64,000 nt of DNA from a bacterium (GTDB taxonomy: Bacteria > Campylobacterota > Campylobacteria > Campylobacterales > Sulfurovaceae). The stretch's first letter is position 1. Each line of letters starts with the position of its first letter. The translations under genes were made by a program, and so were the position numbers. Below the pieces are notes generated by a model, which was not told the origin of the DNA, did not search any database, and was given only the letters and a program-made list of their open reading frames with translations. Shown one piece after another: positions 33,113-42,440 of the stretch. Where the stretch lies: positions 1 to 64,000 of the forward strand of contig JAHJJU010000015.1 of assembly GCA_018822805.1 (NCBI GenBank). The letters run 5' to 3'.

Positions 33113-33126
33113 TTGATATGTATCAA
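33113..33126. promoter_or_regulatory. FNR/Crp-type box upstream of siroheme decarboxylase
   Basis: TTGATATGTATCAA, perfect inverted TTGATA arms, centre ~75 bp upstream of the start codon. Confidence 0.7.
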
Positions 33127-33135
33127 CGTTCTTTT

Positions 33136-33702
33136 TTATTTAAACTCTTTCTCCATGAATTTATCGGTTTTTTCTTCAAAAAATCGCATTCGCTCTTTAC
33201 CTTTTGGCATTGTTACACGTAAAACTCTCATCTCTTGCAAAAAAGTCTCTATTCTCTGAGGAATAAGTTTTTCAATATAGGTACGAAGTCGTTTTGCCAA
33301 AGCAGGTGAAGCCCCACTTGTAGAGATAGCGATGGTTAAATCTCCTCGTTTAATATAAGAAGGAAAGATAAAATCACAATAAGCCGTGTCATCGACAGAG
33401 TTCACTAAAATTCTAGAACTTCTACTCTCTTCATAAATCTCTTTATGCAGTGTTACGGTATCCGTCGCTACAATGACAATGTCAAATCCATTAATATCTC
33501 CTATTTCATAAGCTCGTTGCTCTATAATGATGTTATGCTCTGTCGCAAAAGCTAAAAACTCATCAGAGACCTCTTTGCTAATCACTGTAATCTCTTTCGT
33601 AAAGTTAACCAGCTTTTCCAGTTTTTCTAAAGCAATGTACCCTCCACCGACAAGCAGTATTTTTCGATTATCAAGACTAAAATATGCAGGAAAAAATGAC
33701 AC
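33136..33702 (-). CDS. Precorrin-2 dehydrogenase/sirohydrochlorin ferrochelatase (CysG N-domain)
   Basis: FPAYFSLDNRKILLVGGGYIALEKL; ISTSGASPALAKRLR. Confidence 0.9.
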   Translation of the reverse strand: MSFFPAYFSLDNRKILLVGGGYIALEKLEKLVNFTKEITVISKEVSDEFLAFATEHNIIIEQRAYEIGDINGFDIVIVATDTVTLHKEIYEESRSSRILVNSVDDTAYCDFIFPSYIKRGDLTIAISTSGASPALAKRLRTYIEKLIPQRIETFLQEMRVLRVTMPKGKERMRFFEEKTDKFMEKEFK

Positions 33703-34412
33703 TATTTTTTCCCTTCTAAAAGTGCTAGTTTTGCTTTAAATGTACTAATACAATCCGTACACTCTTTAACAGTATTGGTCTCAATAATCATATGTAGAGC
33801 TTCAATATTTAGTATTTTAAACTTAGAATTCTCTATTGTAATAATGCTCTCTTTTTTAAATTTTGTAAGAATACGGGAAAAAGTCTCAGGCGTTAAATTT
33901 AAAATCGCTGCAATTTCATTGTTTTTTAAACGGTTAAAAATCGACAGTTTTTCAAGCATTAAATCAGCAACTTTTGCTTCAGAAGATAAAATTGTCTCTT
34001 TATGTACCAATGCAGAGAGCAACATGACTTTACCTGTAAGTGAACGAATCAATCCTAATGCAAACTCTTTATTTTCAAGATACTGGTAGACCTTATCAAA
34101 ATGCAACAGTCCCATCACCCCATCGCTAATAAACTCACACGTTGCAGGAAACGGCTCTTTTTCAAAACAAGCATACTCCCCAATGGTATCAGGAGCATTC
34201 ATTCGTTTTATCTGAACTTGTGTTCCTTTAGGTGAGGTCTTAAAAAGTCTCACACTCCCCTCAAGTAAAATATAGAGATAGTCACTTTCATCACCCTCAT
34301 AAAAGACAATACTATTTTTAGTAAATTTCTTTATATGAATACTGCTTTGAAGCTCTTTGTGAAACTTTGTATCTAAATCAGCAAACATGGAAATTTTTTC
34401 TAAATCAATCAT
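33702..34412 (-). CDS. Crp/Fnr family transcriptional regulator
   Basis: cNMP-like beta barrel; HTH LNLTPETFSRILTKF with ExxSR recognition helix; C-terminal ECTDC. Confidence 0.88.
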   Translation of the reverse strand: MIDLEKISMFADLDTKFHKELQSSIHIKKFTKNSIVFYEGDESDYLYILLEGSVRLFKTSPKGTQVQIKRMNAPDTIGEYACFEKEPFPATCEFISDGVMGLLHFDKVYQYLENKEFALGLIRSLTGKVMLLSALVHKETILSSEAKVADLMLEKLSIFNRLKNNEIAAILNLTPETFSRILTKFKKESIITIENSKFKILNIEALHMIIETNTVKECTDCISTFKAKLALLEGKK

Positions 34413-34486
34413 TAACTTACCTCACTATTTAATATTCATTCTTATTATACAATATATTCATCAAAATAATCTATAAGCTAATCTTT

Positions 34487-35230
34487 TTATTCATTACTAC
34501 TCTCAAACCAATTTAACTGCTCTCGTAATTTCACCACTTCCCCCACCACAATTAATGCCGGTGTCGGTAAATCTTTTGCCAATGTCCAAATGCTTTCTAG
34601 TGTTCCGACCACTGTTTTTTCATATTTTGTGGTTCCACGACTAATGACTGCTACGGGATAATCCTTAGGTTTTCCAATTTCAATGAGCTTTTTACTAATG
34701 GTCTTAAGACGATGTAAGCCCATTAAAAAAACGATGGTATCATCACTTTTGTAGTTTTCCCAAGGAATTTGTGAATGATCTTTATTCTTGCTCTCATGCC
34801 CTGTTACTACCCTAAAAGAGACAGTTACACCCCGATGCGTTACGGGAATTCCGGCATATTCGGGCACAGCAATCGCCGAGGTAATACCCGGAATAAACTC
34901 AAACTTAATGTTTCGTTCACGTAGATAAATCCCCTCTTCTCCTCCTCGTCCAAAAACCAAAGGGTCTCCCCCTTTTAAACGAACCACTGTCTTATGTTTC
35001 AAAGCACTCCGGTAAATTACTTCATTGATCTCTTCTTGTGGAAGACTGTGGTGTTTGTCCTCTTTGCCTACATAGATAAATTCACACCCATCTTTTGCCT
35101 CTTTAAGTATGTCTGGATTTGCCAAACGATCATAGATAATCACATCAGCCTCTTTGACCACACGTAATGCTTTAATCGTCAAGAGCTCAATATCTCCTGG
35201 ACCTGCACCTGTTAAATATACCTTTCCCAT
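34487..35230 (-). CDS. cobA: Uroporphyrinogen-III C-methyltransferase
   Basis: VYLTGAGPGDIELLTIKA, RLKGGDPLVFGRGGEE, PGITSAIAVPEYAGIPVTHR. Confidence 0.95.
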   Translation of the reverse strand: MGKVYLTGAGPGDIELLTIKALRVVKEADVIIYDRLANPDILKEAKDGCEFIYVGKEDKHHSLPQEEINEVIYRSALKHKTVVRLKGGDPLVFGRGGEEGIYLRERNIKFEFIPGITSAIAVPEYAGIPVTHRGVTVSFRVVTGHESKNKDHSQIPWENYKSDDTIVFLMGLHRLKTISKKLIEIGKPKDYPVAVISRGTTKYEKTVVGTLESIWTLAKDLPTPALIVVGEVVKLREQLNWFESSNE

Positions 35231-35329
35231 TACCTTATCTCCCTTATTTATATTTTAGAAGTGGACACTTTAGTTCCACCAATACTCACTTTATGCCAAT
35301 TTTTTGTGCAACTAGTACCACTCAAAACT

Positions 35330-36442
35330 TTACACATCTTCTAAATAACATGAGGGATCTTCAGCCCACATATCCCCATAAATCGCATAAGCTCTACTTC
35401 GTGACCCTCCATTACAAATTTCCAAGTATTGACACTTTTCACATTTACCGAATAACTCTCTAGGATGAACCCTTAATTGCTCTAGTAAAGCTGTAGGTTC
35501 CTTTGTCCAAATATCTGAAAAATCTTGCATAAAAATGTTACCAATGATACTCGGAAAAAATGGATCAGGTTTAACATTACCCTCACTGTCAATATTGAGC
35601 AGTTTTCGTCCTGCAGCGTTACCACCCCAAGCAATCAATCGCTCTTTCATTTCATCGGCATGTTCAGGATATTTTTTTATAAACTTATCATAAAAGAGAA
35701 TAGAATCCATCTCCATATTTCCTGTCACTATCTCAATGTCACGCTTTGTTTCATGATACTCAAACGCTTTATCTAAAATGTAATTCACGGCTCTAACACG
35801 TTGCTTTTTACTTAAATCCATGGTTAAATTATCAAGCCCTCTACCACTATAAACGAGATGAGAGATATAAACTTTAGGAATGTTATGTTTCTCTGCCAAC
35901 TCAAAGATAAATGCCAAATCATCATAGGTATCTTTGGTTAATGTAAAGCGAATACCTACTTTTGTTTGATTATAACTGTTCAGTAAATCAACGGCTTTCA
36001 TAGAAGCTATAAATGAACCTTCTAATCCTCGAAATGTATCATGTACTTTTTGGCTACCGTCTATACTGATGCCGATATAATTAAAAGTATCTAAAATTTT
36101 TCCGGCATTACTCTTTTTAACATAAAGTCCATTGGTCGAAAGATACGTCACAATCCCCAGTTCTTTACACCTATGGGCAATCTCAAAAATATCTTTTCGC
36201 GTCAAAGGTTCACCTCCGGAAAAAATAAGAAATTTCACTCCATTTTCTTTGAGTTTGGGTAGTGTTTCAAGTATTTTCTCGGTAGTTAACGTATCCACAG
36301 CATCCAAATCAGCCTTGGAATAGCAGTGTAGACAAGAGAGATTACAACGATTGGTAAAGTTCCAAATGGCAATGCTACCATTAAGAGAACGTGTCGGTTT
36401 TCCTTCGACCACAGAGTTTAGAAGATTAGAAAGTCTAAACAT
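35330..36442 (-). CDS. nirJ: Heme d1 biosynthesis radical SAM protein NirJ
   Basis: NFTNRCNLSCLHCYS radical SAM motif; C-terminal CEKCQYLEICNGGSRSRAY. Confidence 0.88.
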   Translation of the reverse strand: MFRLSNLLNSVVEGKPTRSLNGSIAIWNFTNRCNLSCLHCYSKADLDAVDTLTTEKILETLPKLKENGVKFLIFSGGEPLTRKDIFEIAHRCKELGIVTYLSTNGLYVKKSNAGKILDTFNYIGISIDGSQKVHDTFRGLEGSFIASMKAVDLLNSYNQTKVGIRFTLTKDTYDDLAFIFELAEKHNIPKVYISHLVYSGRGLDNLTMDLSKKQRVRAVNYILDKAFEYHETKRDIEIVTGNMEMDSILFYDKFIKKYPEHADEMKERLIAWGGNAAGRKLLNIDSEGNVKPDPFFPSIIGNIFMQDFSDIWTKEPTALLEQLRVHPRELFGKCEKCQYLEICNGGSRSRAYAIYGDMWAEDPSCYLEDV

Positions 36443-36816
36443 TATTTTTTCTCCTCTATCTTAGCGATATTGGGATAAGGATTTTGAATAATCGTCTTAT
36501 TCTCTTCTACTTTAACAGGTTTATATGAGGTAATGTACGTTGTTATTGCTGTTAAATTCTCATCTGAAAGCTGAAATGCCGGCATGGCATTACGTGCATA
36601 CCCTAAAATTTTAGAGACCTCTTGGGGACTTGTAATCATGGCTCGTATCTCTTCTACATTACGTTTAGCAGCTATCTCTTCAAAAGGAGGACCAAAAGCC
36701 ACAGCCGTTTGATGATGACAGCCCCAACAGTAGGTCTCAAACACTTTTTTACCATCTTCTGCCATCAAAGAACTATTAATAAGTATAAAGAGTAGTAAAT
36801 AGATAATTTTATTCAT
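36442..36816 (-). CDS. Monoheme c-type cytochrome
   Basis: Signal peptide; CWGCHHQ; distal Met in NAMPAFQLSDE. Confidence 0.85.
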   Translation of the reverse strand: MNKIIYLLLFILINSSLMAEDGKKVFETYCWGCHHQTAVAFGPPFEEIAAKRNVEEIRAMITSPQEVSKILGYARNAMPAFQLSDENLTAITTYITSYKPVKVEENKTIIQNPYPNIAKIEEKK

Positions 36817-36982
36817 AGTCAGCCTCCTAAACTATTTTTATAAAACAATCATAACACTCTTTATTTCTTTAATTCTTGATGTAAAACAAGTGATCAAAGC
36901 TAAAACCTGAGTTTTTCTTAATCCACATCAAAACCCATCATACCATCATTGGTTACAATACATCAAAAAAAGAGAAATTTTA

Positions 36983-37423
36983 ATGAAAACACTACTCTTA
37001 ACCTTTATTCTCACCCTACTGTTTCAAACAGGCTGTCAAGAACGTTCTACAACTGAAGTTGCCGAAGTTCACTGGGACAGAGACATGTGTGCTAGATGTG
37101 TCATGGTGGTCAGCGATCGAAAAAACACCGTACAGGTCAGAGAACCCAAAAGTGGCAAAAAATATATGTTTGATGATATAGGCTGTATGGTCTTATGGTT
37201 TCAAGAGAACAACATCACATGGAAAAACCAAGCCACCATCTGGATAACCAATGTCACTACAGAAGAGTGGATAGATGCACGAACAGCCTTTTATGATACC
37301 GAAAACATCACTCCTATGGCGTATGGTTTCTCAGCTCACAAAACCAAAGATACCATCAAAGAGGGTCAAGAGATTATCAACTTTACAGAAGTAACGCGTA
37401 GAGTTTTAAAGATAGGAAAATAG
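36983..37423 (+). CDS. NosL-family copper lipoprotein
   Basis: Lipobox FQTGCQE; MCARCVMVVSD; FDDIGCMVLWF; TPMAYGFSAH. Confidence 0.85.
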   Translation: MKTLLLTFILTLLFQTGCQERSTTEVAEVHWDRDMCARCVMVVSDRKNTVQVREPKSGKKYMFDDIGCMVLWFQENNITWKNQATIWITNVTTEEWIDARTAFYDTENITPMAYGFSAHKTKDTIKEGQEIINFTEVTRRVLKIGK

Positions 37424-37534
37424 ATTTTTAGTAATTAGGAGTAAAATTATCCGATTTATATTTTAATTAAGAGTAATTTTATCTTATTTAGACTATTATG
37501 CTTTAACTTATAAAAATTATAATGGAGCATTATT

Positions 37535-37915
37535 ATGAAAAGATTGATGATTTTACTCACCCTTTTAGCTGGAACCCCATTACTAGCTGATGTGGTAGCT
37601 GGAGAGAAAGTATATAAAGCAAACTGTGCCATTTGCCATACTATTAATGGTGGGTCATCTTTAGGACCCGACTTTAATATGGTCTCTTATAAAAGGTATA
37701 AAGAAGAGATAGAGTATTATGCCAAAGATCCTTATGCTCTTGCAGAAGCATTTGGATACAGTGCCAATGCCATGCCCACTCTACCATTAGAAGATCAAGA
37801 GTTTAAAGATGTTGCTGAATACATCTCTTCTTTGCAACCTTTTAAAGAATGGATGAAAAAAGAGACCGTAGTGGTTAAAAGTAAAGAGAACAATCAGATA
37901 AAAAAAGAGGAGTAA
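37535..37915 (+). CDS. Monoheme c-type cytochrome
   Basis: Signal peptide; CAICHTINGG; NAMPTLPLEDQEF. Confidence 0.85.
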   Translation: MKRLMILLTLLAGTPLLADVVAGEKVYKANCAICHTINGGSSLGPDFNMVSYKRYKEEIEYYAKDPYALAEAFGYSANAMPTLPLEDQEFKDVAEYISSLQPFKEWMKKETVVVKSKENNQIKKEE

Positions 37916-37930
37916 GCTCTACTCCCAATC

Positions 37931-38452
37931 CTATATCTGACCATTCAACAGCCGAATCAACGAATCAGATACCTCATCAAATTTAAATATACGTTTACCA
38001 CCATATTTTTTTGAAAATGCTTCTGCTCTCTCTTTGGTCTCGATAGCCACCAAATCATCACCAGCAGGAGAGATAGCCCTACTACCATAAATATAAAAAG
38101 CACGCTCTGCGTTTATGGGTTCAAGTGTCTCATAGTCTGTCACCACTATTTTAGAAAAGTCTCGTTCACTTTTCACGCCTACATCAAACCATTTTCCCGG
38201 CTGATGGTAGAACTCAAAGAGTGATTTTGGACTAGAAAAATAGACGGTTTTCCCATTTCGTATCTCTATTTTTGCCACCCATTTTGGCTCTTTATAGAGG
38301 GCTATCTTTCGTACCAGACAGGTGCTGTTTTTGTCGTAGTTTATGGTGTACTCTTTTTCAAGAGGGTTGGTAGTCCAAGTGCTAGAGTTTGTTTCATTGA
38401 CATCAGCAACAATAAATGATGAGAACAACAAAAGCATCATAACTGTTTTTTT
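37931..38452 (-). CDS. NosL-like protein (divergent)
   Basis: Signal peptide MKKTVMMLLLFSSFIVA; VYFSSPKSLFEFYHQPGKW; AFYIYGSRAISPAGDDLVAI. Start reassigned to 38452. Confidence 0.7.
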   Translation of the reverse strand, partial: KKTVMMLLLFSSFIVADVNETNSSTWTTNPLEKEYTINYDKNSTCLVRKIALYKEPKWVAKIEIRNGKTVYFSSPKSLFEFYHQPGKWFDVGVKSERDFSKIVVTDYETLEPINAERAFYIYGSRAISPAGDDLVAIETKERAEAFSKKYGGKRIFKFDEVSDSLIRLLNGQI

Positions 38453-38469
38453 CATAATAATCCTTTCAC

Positions 38470-38501
38470 GTGTAGGGTGCGATTGCCATCGCACCCTACA
38501 C
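38470..38501. repeat. REP-like palindrome at nosY 3' end
   Basis: GTGTAGGGTGCGAT-TGCC-ATCGCACCCTACAC, perfect 14-bp stem. Confidence 0.85.
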
Positions 38502-39323
38502 CAAATCTTTTTTAGTAAATATTCTAAACCCTAAAAAGGCAAACAGCAACCCCACCAAAATAGGATAAACTATAGATAAAAGCACAAAGAGTATCTGCGA
38601 AATCGTGTCTAAAATATAAAATGCCACAGGTCCCATCACCGTTAACTCCGGATCAAAGAGTGAAATGGCAGCCACCCTAAATATCTCCATAGGATTCATC
38701 AGTGCAATCCCTATAATTAGCTCTTCGTTAAATCGCTGCTGCATCATCAACGCTATCAGAGCAATGTCTATAAATGCCAAGAGAAATATCCAAACAAAAA
38801 AGGCAATCCCCAACGCCACCTCGGAGGATTTTACAAATGAAGAGATAAAAAAAGCAATACCCAAAAAGGCAGAACTCAATGCAAAGAGTAGCCCCGTATA
38901 AAGAAAAAAGATAGCCCAAGGTATCTCAGCCCCCTTAATCGCCCCATAGATTATCGCTATGACCATCGCAAAAAGCACAGGCAGGTAAACCGTAATAAAG
39001 CGTCCTATCACCTTACCCCAATAGTACTGCTTTAATGAAATAGGGAACGAAAGCATGTACTCTAAAATATGATTATCTCTATCCCCTGAAATCGACCGTA
39101 CCGTGGTAATCAAAATAAAAATCGGCAAAATAATAATGGTAATCTGAATATACATCAACAGCAACCTACTAAGCCCTGAAAACCCCATCACCTGTGACTC
39201 GGTCACCCCTGCAATAAAAAAAAGAGCAATTAATCCACCAAAAACTAAGGAATAAACTAAAAACCACTTTGCCCGAATCGACTCTCTTAAATCCAAATAG
39301 GCAATCAACCATAAATTTTTCAT
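38496..39323 (-). CDS. nosY: Nos ABC transporter permease
   Basis: Multi-TM permease; TTVRSISGDRDNHILEYMLSFPISLKQYYWGK; follows nosF/nosL. Confidence 0.88.
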   Translation of the reverse strand: MKNLWLIAYLDLRESIRAKWFLVYSLVFGGLIALFFIAGVTESQVMGFSGLSRLLLMYIQITIIILPIFILITTVRSISGDRDNHILEYMLSFPISLKQYYWGKVIGRFITVYLPVLFAMVIAIIYGAIKGAEIPWAIFFLYTGLLFALSSAFLGIAFFISSFVKSSEVALGIAFFVWIFLLAFIDIALIALMMQQRFNEELIIGIALMNPMEIFRVAAISLFDPELTVMGPVAFYILDTISQILFVLLSIVYPILVGLLFAFLGFRIFTKKDLV

Positions 39324-39758
39324 CTACTCTCCCAATATCTGTTTTCTTATTTTTGGATTTGCCATATGTTCACCCCTTAACATTCTAAGTTGCATCTCAT
39401 CAAACCTTATGCTGTTTGGTGGAGGCTTCTTATAAGCACTAAAACCATAATTCATGGGTGTTTGCTCATTGATCGTATAGTGGGCATCATCTGCTTTAAT
39501 ATACTCTTTGGTATCTTTGGTAAATACCTTTGCATCTCTTGACTCTCTGCCCTCTTTTTTTGTCCATAGGATGAGACACCCTACATCATCAAAATAGATC
39601 TGTTTATCTAGGTGAGAACTGTACTCTTTTGACTCGGGTATGGGCATATTACATTGTGGACAGATGGGTTTATGGGTTGAAGTTGAGGAGTCACAACCAA
39701 GAAAGAAAATAAATAGTGAATAGTGAATCATGAATAGTGGAAATCTAAATTTTTTCAT
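39324..39758 (-). CDS. nosL: NosL copper chaperone lipoprotein
   Basis: CPQCNMPI; FDDVGCLILW; TPMNYGFSAYKK. Start reassigned to MKKFRFPLF at 39758. Confidence 0.85.
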   Translation of the reverse strand: MKKFRFPLFMIHYSLFIFFLGCDSSTSTHKPICPQCNMPIPESKEYSSHLDKQIYFDDVGCLILWTKKEGRESRDAKVFTKDTKEYIKADDAHYTINEQTPMNYGFSAYKKPPPNSIRFDEMQLRMLRGEHMANPKIRKQILGE

Positions 39759-40383
39759 CTGAAACCACCTTGCCCAAATCCATGTAGACCTCACGGTTCA
39801 CCAACGCTTCTACCTCTTCGAGCCTATGGGTCACAAAAAGTAAAACTTTATCTTTCTGTTTCCCCTCCAAAAGCCGATAAAAATCATCTCTCGCCTTGGG
39901 GTCAAGGTTGGCTGTTGGCTCATCAAAGATAATAATATTGCTCTCTTGTGCCAAAGCAATAGCAATCAAAAGTTTTTGCTTCATTCCACCGGAGAGTTTA
40001 AAAAACGACTTATGCATATTGAATTGAATATCCAGTTTCATCTCATTGGCATGGTGTAAAATCTGCTCTCGTTTGACATTGGCACTCACCTCAATATACC
40101 CAATCAGTTCATCAATACTAAGCTTAATAGGTGGAGGAAGTTGAGGAACAAAACTTATGTTTTTTAAAACCTCTTGACGCTCTTTAACGGGGTCAAGACC
40201 ATTCACCAACACCGAACCACTGTTGGGATGATAATAACCTAAAATCGACCGAATAAGCGTCGTCTTCCCTGCCCCATTGGCTCCCATAAGGGCTACAGAG
40301 TCATTTTGATTAAACGCGATGGATACATCATCCAGTGAAAGAGTCGAGCCAAATTTTTTGGTAAGGTTTTTTATCTCTATCAC
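39745..40383 (-). CDS. nosF: Nos ABC transporter ATP-binding protein
   Basis: GANGAGKTTLIRSILG Walker A; FKLSGGMKQKLLIAIAL; IIFDEPTANLDP. Confidence 0.93.
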   Translation of the reverse strand: MIEIKNLTKKFGSTLSLDDVSIAFNQNDSVALMGANGAGKTTLIRSILGYYHPNSGSVLVNGLDPVKERQEVLKNISFVPQLPPPIKLSIDELIGYIEVSANVKREQILHHANEMKLDIQFNMHKSFFKLSGGMKQKLLIAIALAQESNIIIFDEPTANLDPKARDDFYRLLEGKQKDKVLLFVTHRLEEVEALVNREVYMDLGKVVSDEKI

Positions 40384-41285
40384 ACCAACCCCTTCAACCG
40401 AAAATCAAATTTCAACGCATCAGCATGACAGACATCCACACAACGCCCACAAAGTGTACAGTCAGCTCCTGTGATGTACTCTTGGGTTATCCCTTTCTCT
40501 TCTCGCTGTTTGTCATATTTGGCTTTGGTAATCTCCAGTACTTGGTTCTCAAAGCAGACATCGTGGCAGACCATGCAGTGGTCGCAGTTGTCGTTCCATT
40601 CAATTCTCAGGGCAGAGACTTTTCCTATCATTCCATAAGTCGTACCAATAGGACAGATGTAGCTGCACCATGCTCTTCTTGAAAAAAACACCTCTATCGC
40701 AAAGACCACAGCGACCCAGATAAGGGCTACCGACCAACCATACGCAATCGCTCGGCTAAGTATACCTACCACTGAAAAGGTCTCAAAAACGATATAGCCA
40801 CTAAAAAATGCCATAACCAAAAATGCCACCCAAAAGATGTATTTTACCCTATGGTCAAACTTTCGCTCTTTAATAATCTTTTTACTCAGCAGTGTGTTGT
40901 GCAACTTCTCACCATATTCGCTCAAAATTCCATAAGGGCAGACCCACGCACAGTAGCTTCGACCACCCACCAGCAGATAGACAATCACTATCGTTGCTGT
41001 ACCGATAACAATATTGATAGGAATATGATAGGTCGCCAACCACACCTCTAGCGTGGAAAAAGGGTCAATCAGGTGAAAGCCTAAAAATCGTGAACCATTC
41101 AGCGTTCCTTCTAACACTTGCAGATCGATAAAAAACGACAAGAAAAAGAGCAGATGAATCGCAATCACCAAAATCCATCGTTTCATTCGGTAGCTAAACT
41201 TTTTTTTACCCTCTTTGGTCACATCCCAAAAGGTTGACCAAAAGGTACTGTTTTTGATGGTCTCACGGTTATTAAACTTGTCCAT
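40380..41285 (-). CDS. nosH: NapH/NosH-type 4Fe-4S membrane quinol dehydrogenase
   Basis: GGRSYCAWVCPYGIL; RRAWCSYICPIGTTYG; CDHCMVCHDVC; CTLCGRCVDVCH. Confidence 0.88.
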   Translation of the reverse strand: MDKFNNRETIKNSTFWSTFWDVTKEGKKKFSYRMKRWILVIAIHLLFFLSFFIDLQVLEGTLNGSRFLGFHLIDPFSTLEVWLATYHIPINIVIGTATIVIVYLLVGGRSYCAWVCPYGILSEYGEKLHNTLLSKKIIKERKFDHRVKYIFWVAFLVMAFFSGYIVFETFSVVGILSRAIAYGWSVALIWVAVVFAIEVFFSRRAWCSYICPIGTTYGMIGKVSALRIEWNDNCDHCMVCHDVCFENQVLEITKAKYDKQREEKGITQEYITGADCTLCGRCVDVCHADALKFDFRLKGLV

Positions 41286-41307
41286 TTTTTATGCTCCTCT
41301 TAACAGA

Positions 41308-41329
41308 GGGTAGAGACAGGGCTCTACCC
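41308..41329. repeat. REP-like palindrome between nosC2 and nosH
   Basis: GGGTAGAG-ACAGGG-CTCTACCC perfect 8-bp stem in the intergenic gap. Confidence 0.7.
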
Positions 41330-41336
41330 CTACGGT

Positions 41337-41837
41337 TTATCTATTATTTGCCTCTTTGGAACGAATAGGAAACTCCCCAATCTCATCAGCAAAGACACGT
41401 AACTCCTCTTCACTTAGCTTAATCAGAAGCCCTTTCATAATCATGTTCTCTTTGCGTCCGGCTTTGAAGTCGACCAAATCTTGATAAATTTTTTCACTAC
41501 TCTGACCAAAGAGTTTTGGTCCCATCAGCTTTTTACCATTCTGTTCTCCTGAACCATTCACCCCATGACAAGAAGCACACTTACTTTTGTAGGCTTGACT
41601 CACCTCAAATGCTCCTGCATTTCCTGCTTTGTCTCGTAGGGCATTGAGTTTGTCCATCTCTTTGGCTCGGTCATCTTTCTCTTCTATTTTGGTGGCTGAA
41701 GCATTGTTCATCTTGTCACCAAAATCCTCAATCACCTTGGCGTGTTCACCTCCATGATATGCCCCACCAGCCATAAAGGTCATCACCATCAGAGCGATGA
41801 TTCCCAGCGTTAGAACCCCTACAATTATATTTTTCAT
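41337..41837 (-). CDS. nosC2: Nos-cluster monoheme cytochrome c
   Basis: N-terminal TM; CASCHGVNGSGEQNGKKLMGPKLFGQ; position as in Wolinella nos. Confidence 0.82.
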   Translation of the reverse strand: MKNIIVGVLTLGIIALMVMTFMAGGAYHGGEHAKVIEDFGDKMNNASATKIEEKDDRAKEMDKLNALRDKAGNAGAFEVSQAYKSKCASCHGVNGSGEQNGKKLMGPKLFGQSSEKIYQDLVDFKAGRKENMIMKGLLIKLSEEELRVFADEIGEFPIRSKEANNR

Positions 41838-41840
41838 CTC

Positions 41841-42440
41841 TTACTTCCTCATCTCTTTAATCTTCTTGTTAAACGCGTAAATCTCATCAGCCAGTTCACG
41901 AATCTGAGCATCTTCCATCTGATTAATCAGTCCATCCATCAGTACATTACTCTTTTCCCCACTCTTAAACGCCTGAATGTTGTTAAAAATCTCATCCGAA
42001 CTCTTACCCAACAGCGAAGGACCAATCACCCCATTGGCATAGTCGCTATGACAGGCTGAACACTTGACGATAAAGGTTTTACTTAACTTACTTATCAGAA
42101 GTGAAAGCTCAACCTTCTCATAGGGGCTTCGCACATTCATATTGGCTTCAATTTGGGTTCGTGGCTTGACCCGTACCGAGGCATCGGCATTGGCTGGTCG
42201 GCTGTTTTGGTCATACTCACTCTTGACATTGTAGTCATAGTAATAGGTATCTTCACTGCCTGAACTGTTTCGGTCTCGTTGCTCTTTTTGGGCAACCTTT
42301 ATGGCTTTGGCGTGCTCATTGGCGACTATCTCAATCTGTGGTGCTTCTGCTATTTTAAGAGCTGTTTGCTCTGTTTTTGTCTCTTCACCACAACCGACCA
42401 ATAGAATAAACATTGAACCCAACACTATTTTTTTTATCAT
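41841..42440 (-). CDS. nosC1: Nos-cluster monoheme cytochrome c lipoprotein
   Basis: Lipobox LVGCGEE; CSACHSDYANGVIGPSLLGKS. Confidence 0.82.
   Translation of the reverse strand: MIKKIVLGSMFILLVGCGEETKTEQTALKIAEAPQIEIVANEHAKAIKVAQKEQRDRNSSGSEDTYYYDYNVKSEYDQNSRPANADASVRVKPRTQIEANMNVRSPYEKVELSLLISKLSKTFIVKCSACHSDYANGVIGPSLLGKSSDEIFNNIQAFKSGEKSNVLMDGLINQMEDAQIRELADEIYAFNKKIKEMRK

Noticed and set aside
35270-35330. Possible IS-end-like sequence (GTGGACACTTTAGTTCCAC) between cobA and nirJ
   Set aside because: No transposase, no paired inverted repeat or target duplication seen. The similarity to the TTTATGCCRATTTTT stretch near 44568 is too short to interpret.
36879-36902. TTGATGTAAAACAAGTGATCAA as an operator for nosL or cytochrome genes
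   Set aside because: Half-sites are spaced far wider than the 4-bp FNR spacer.
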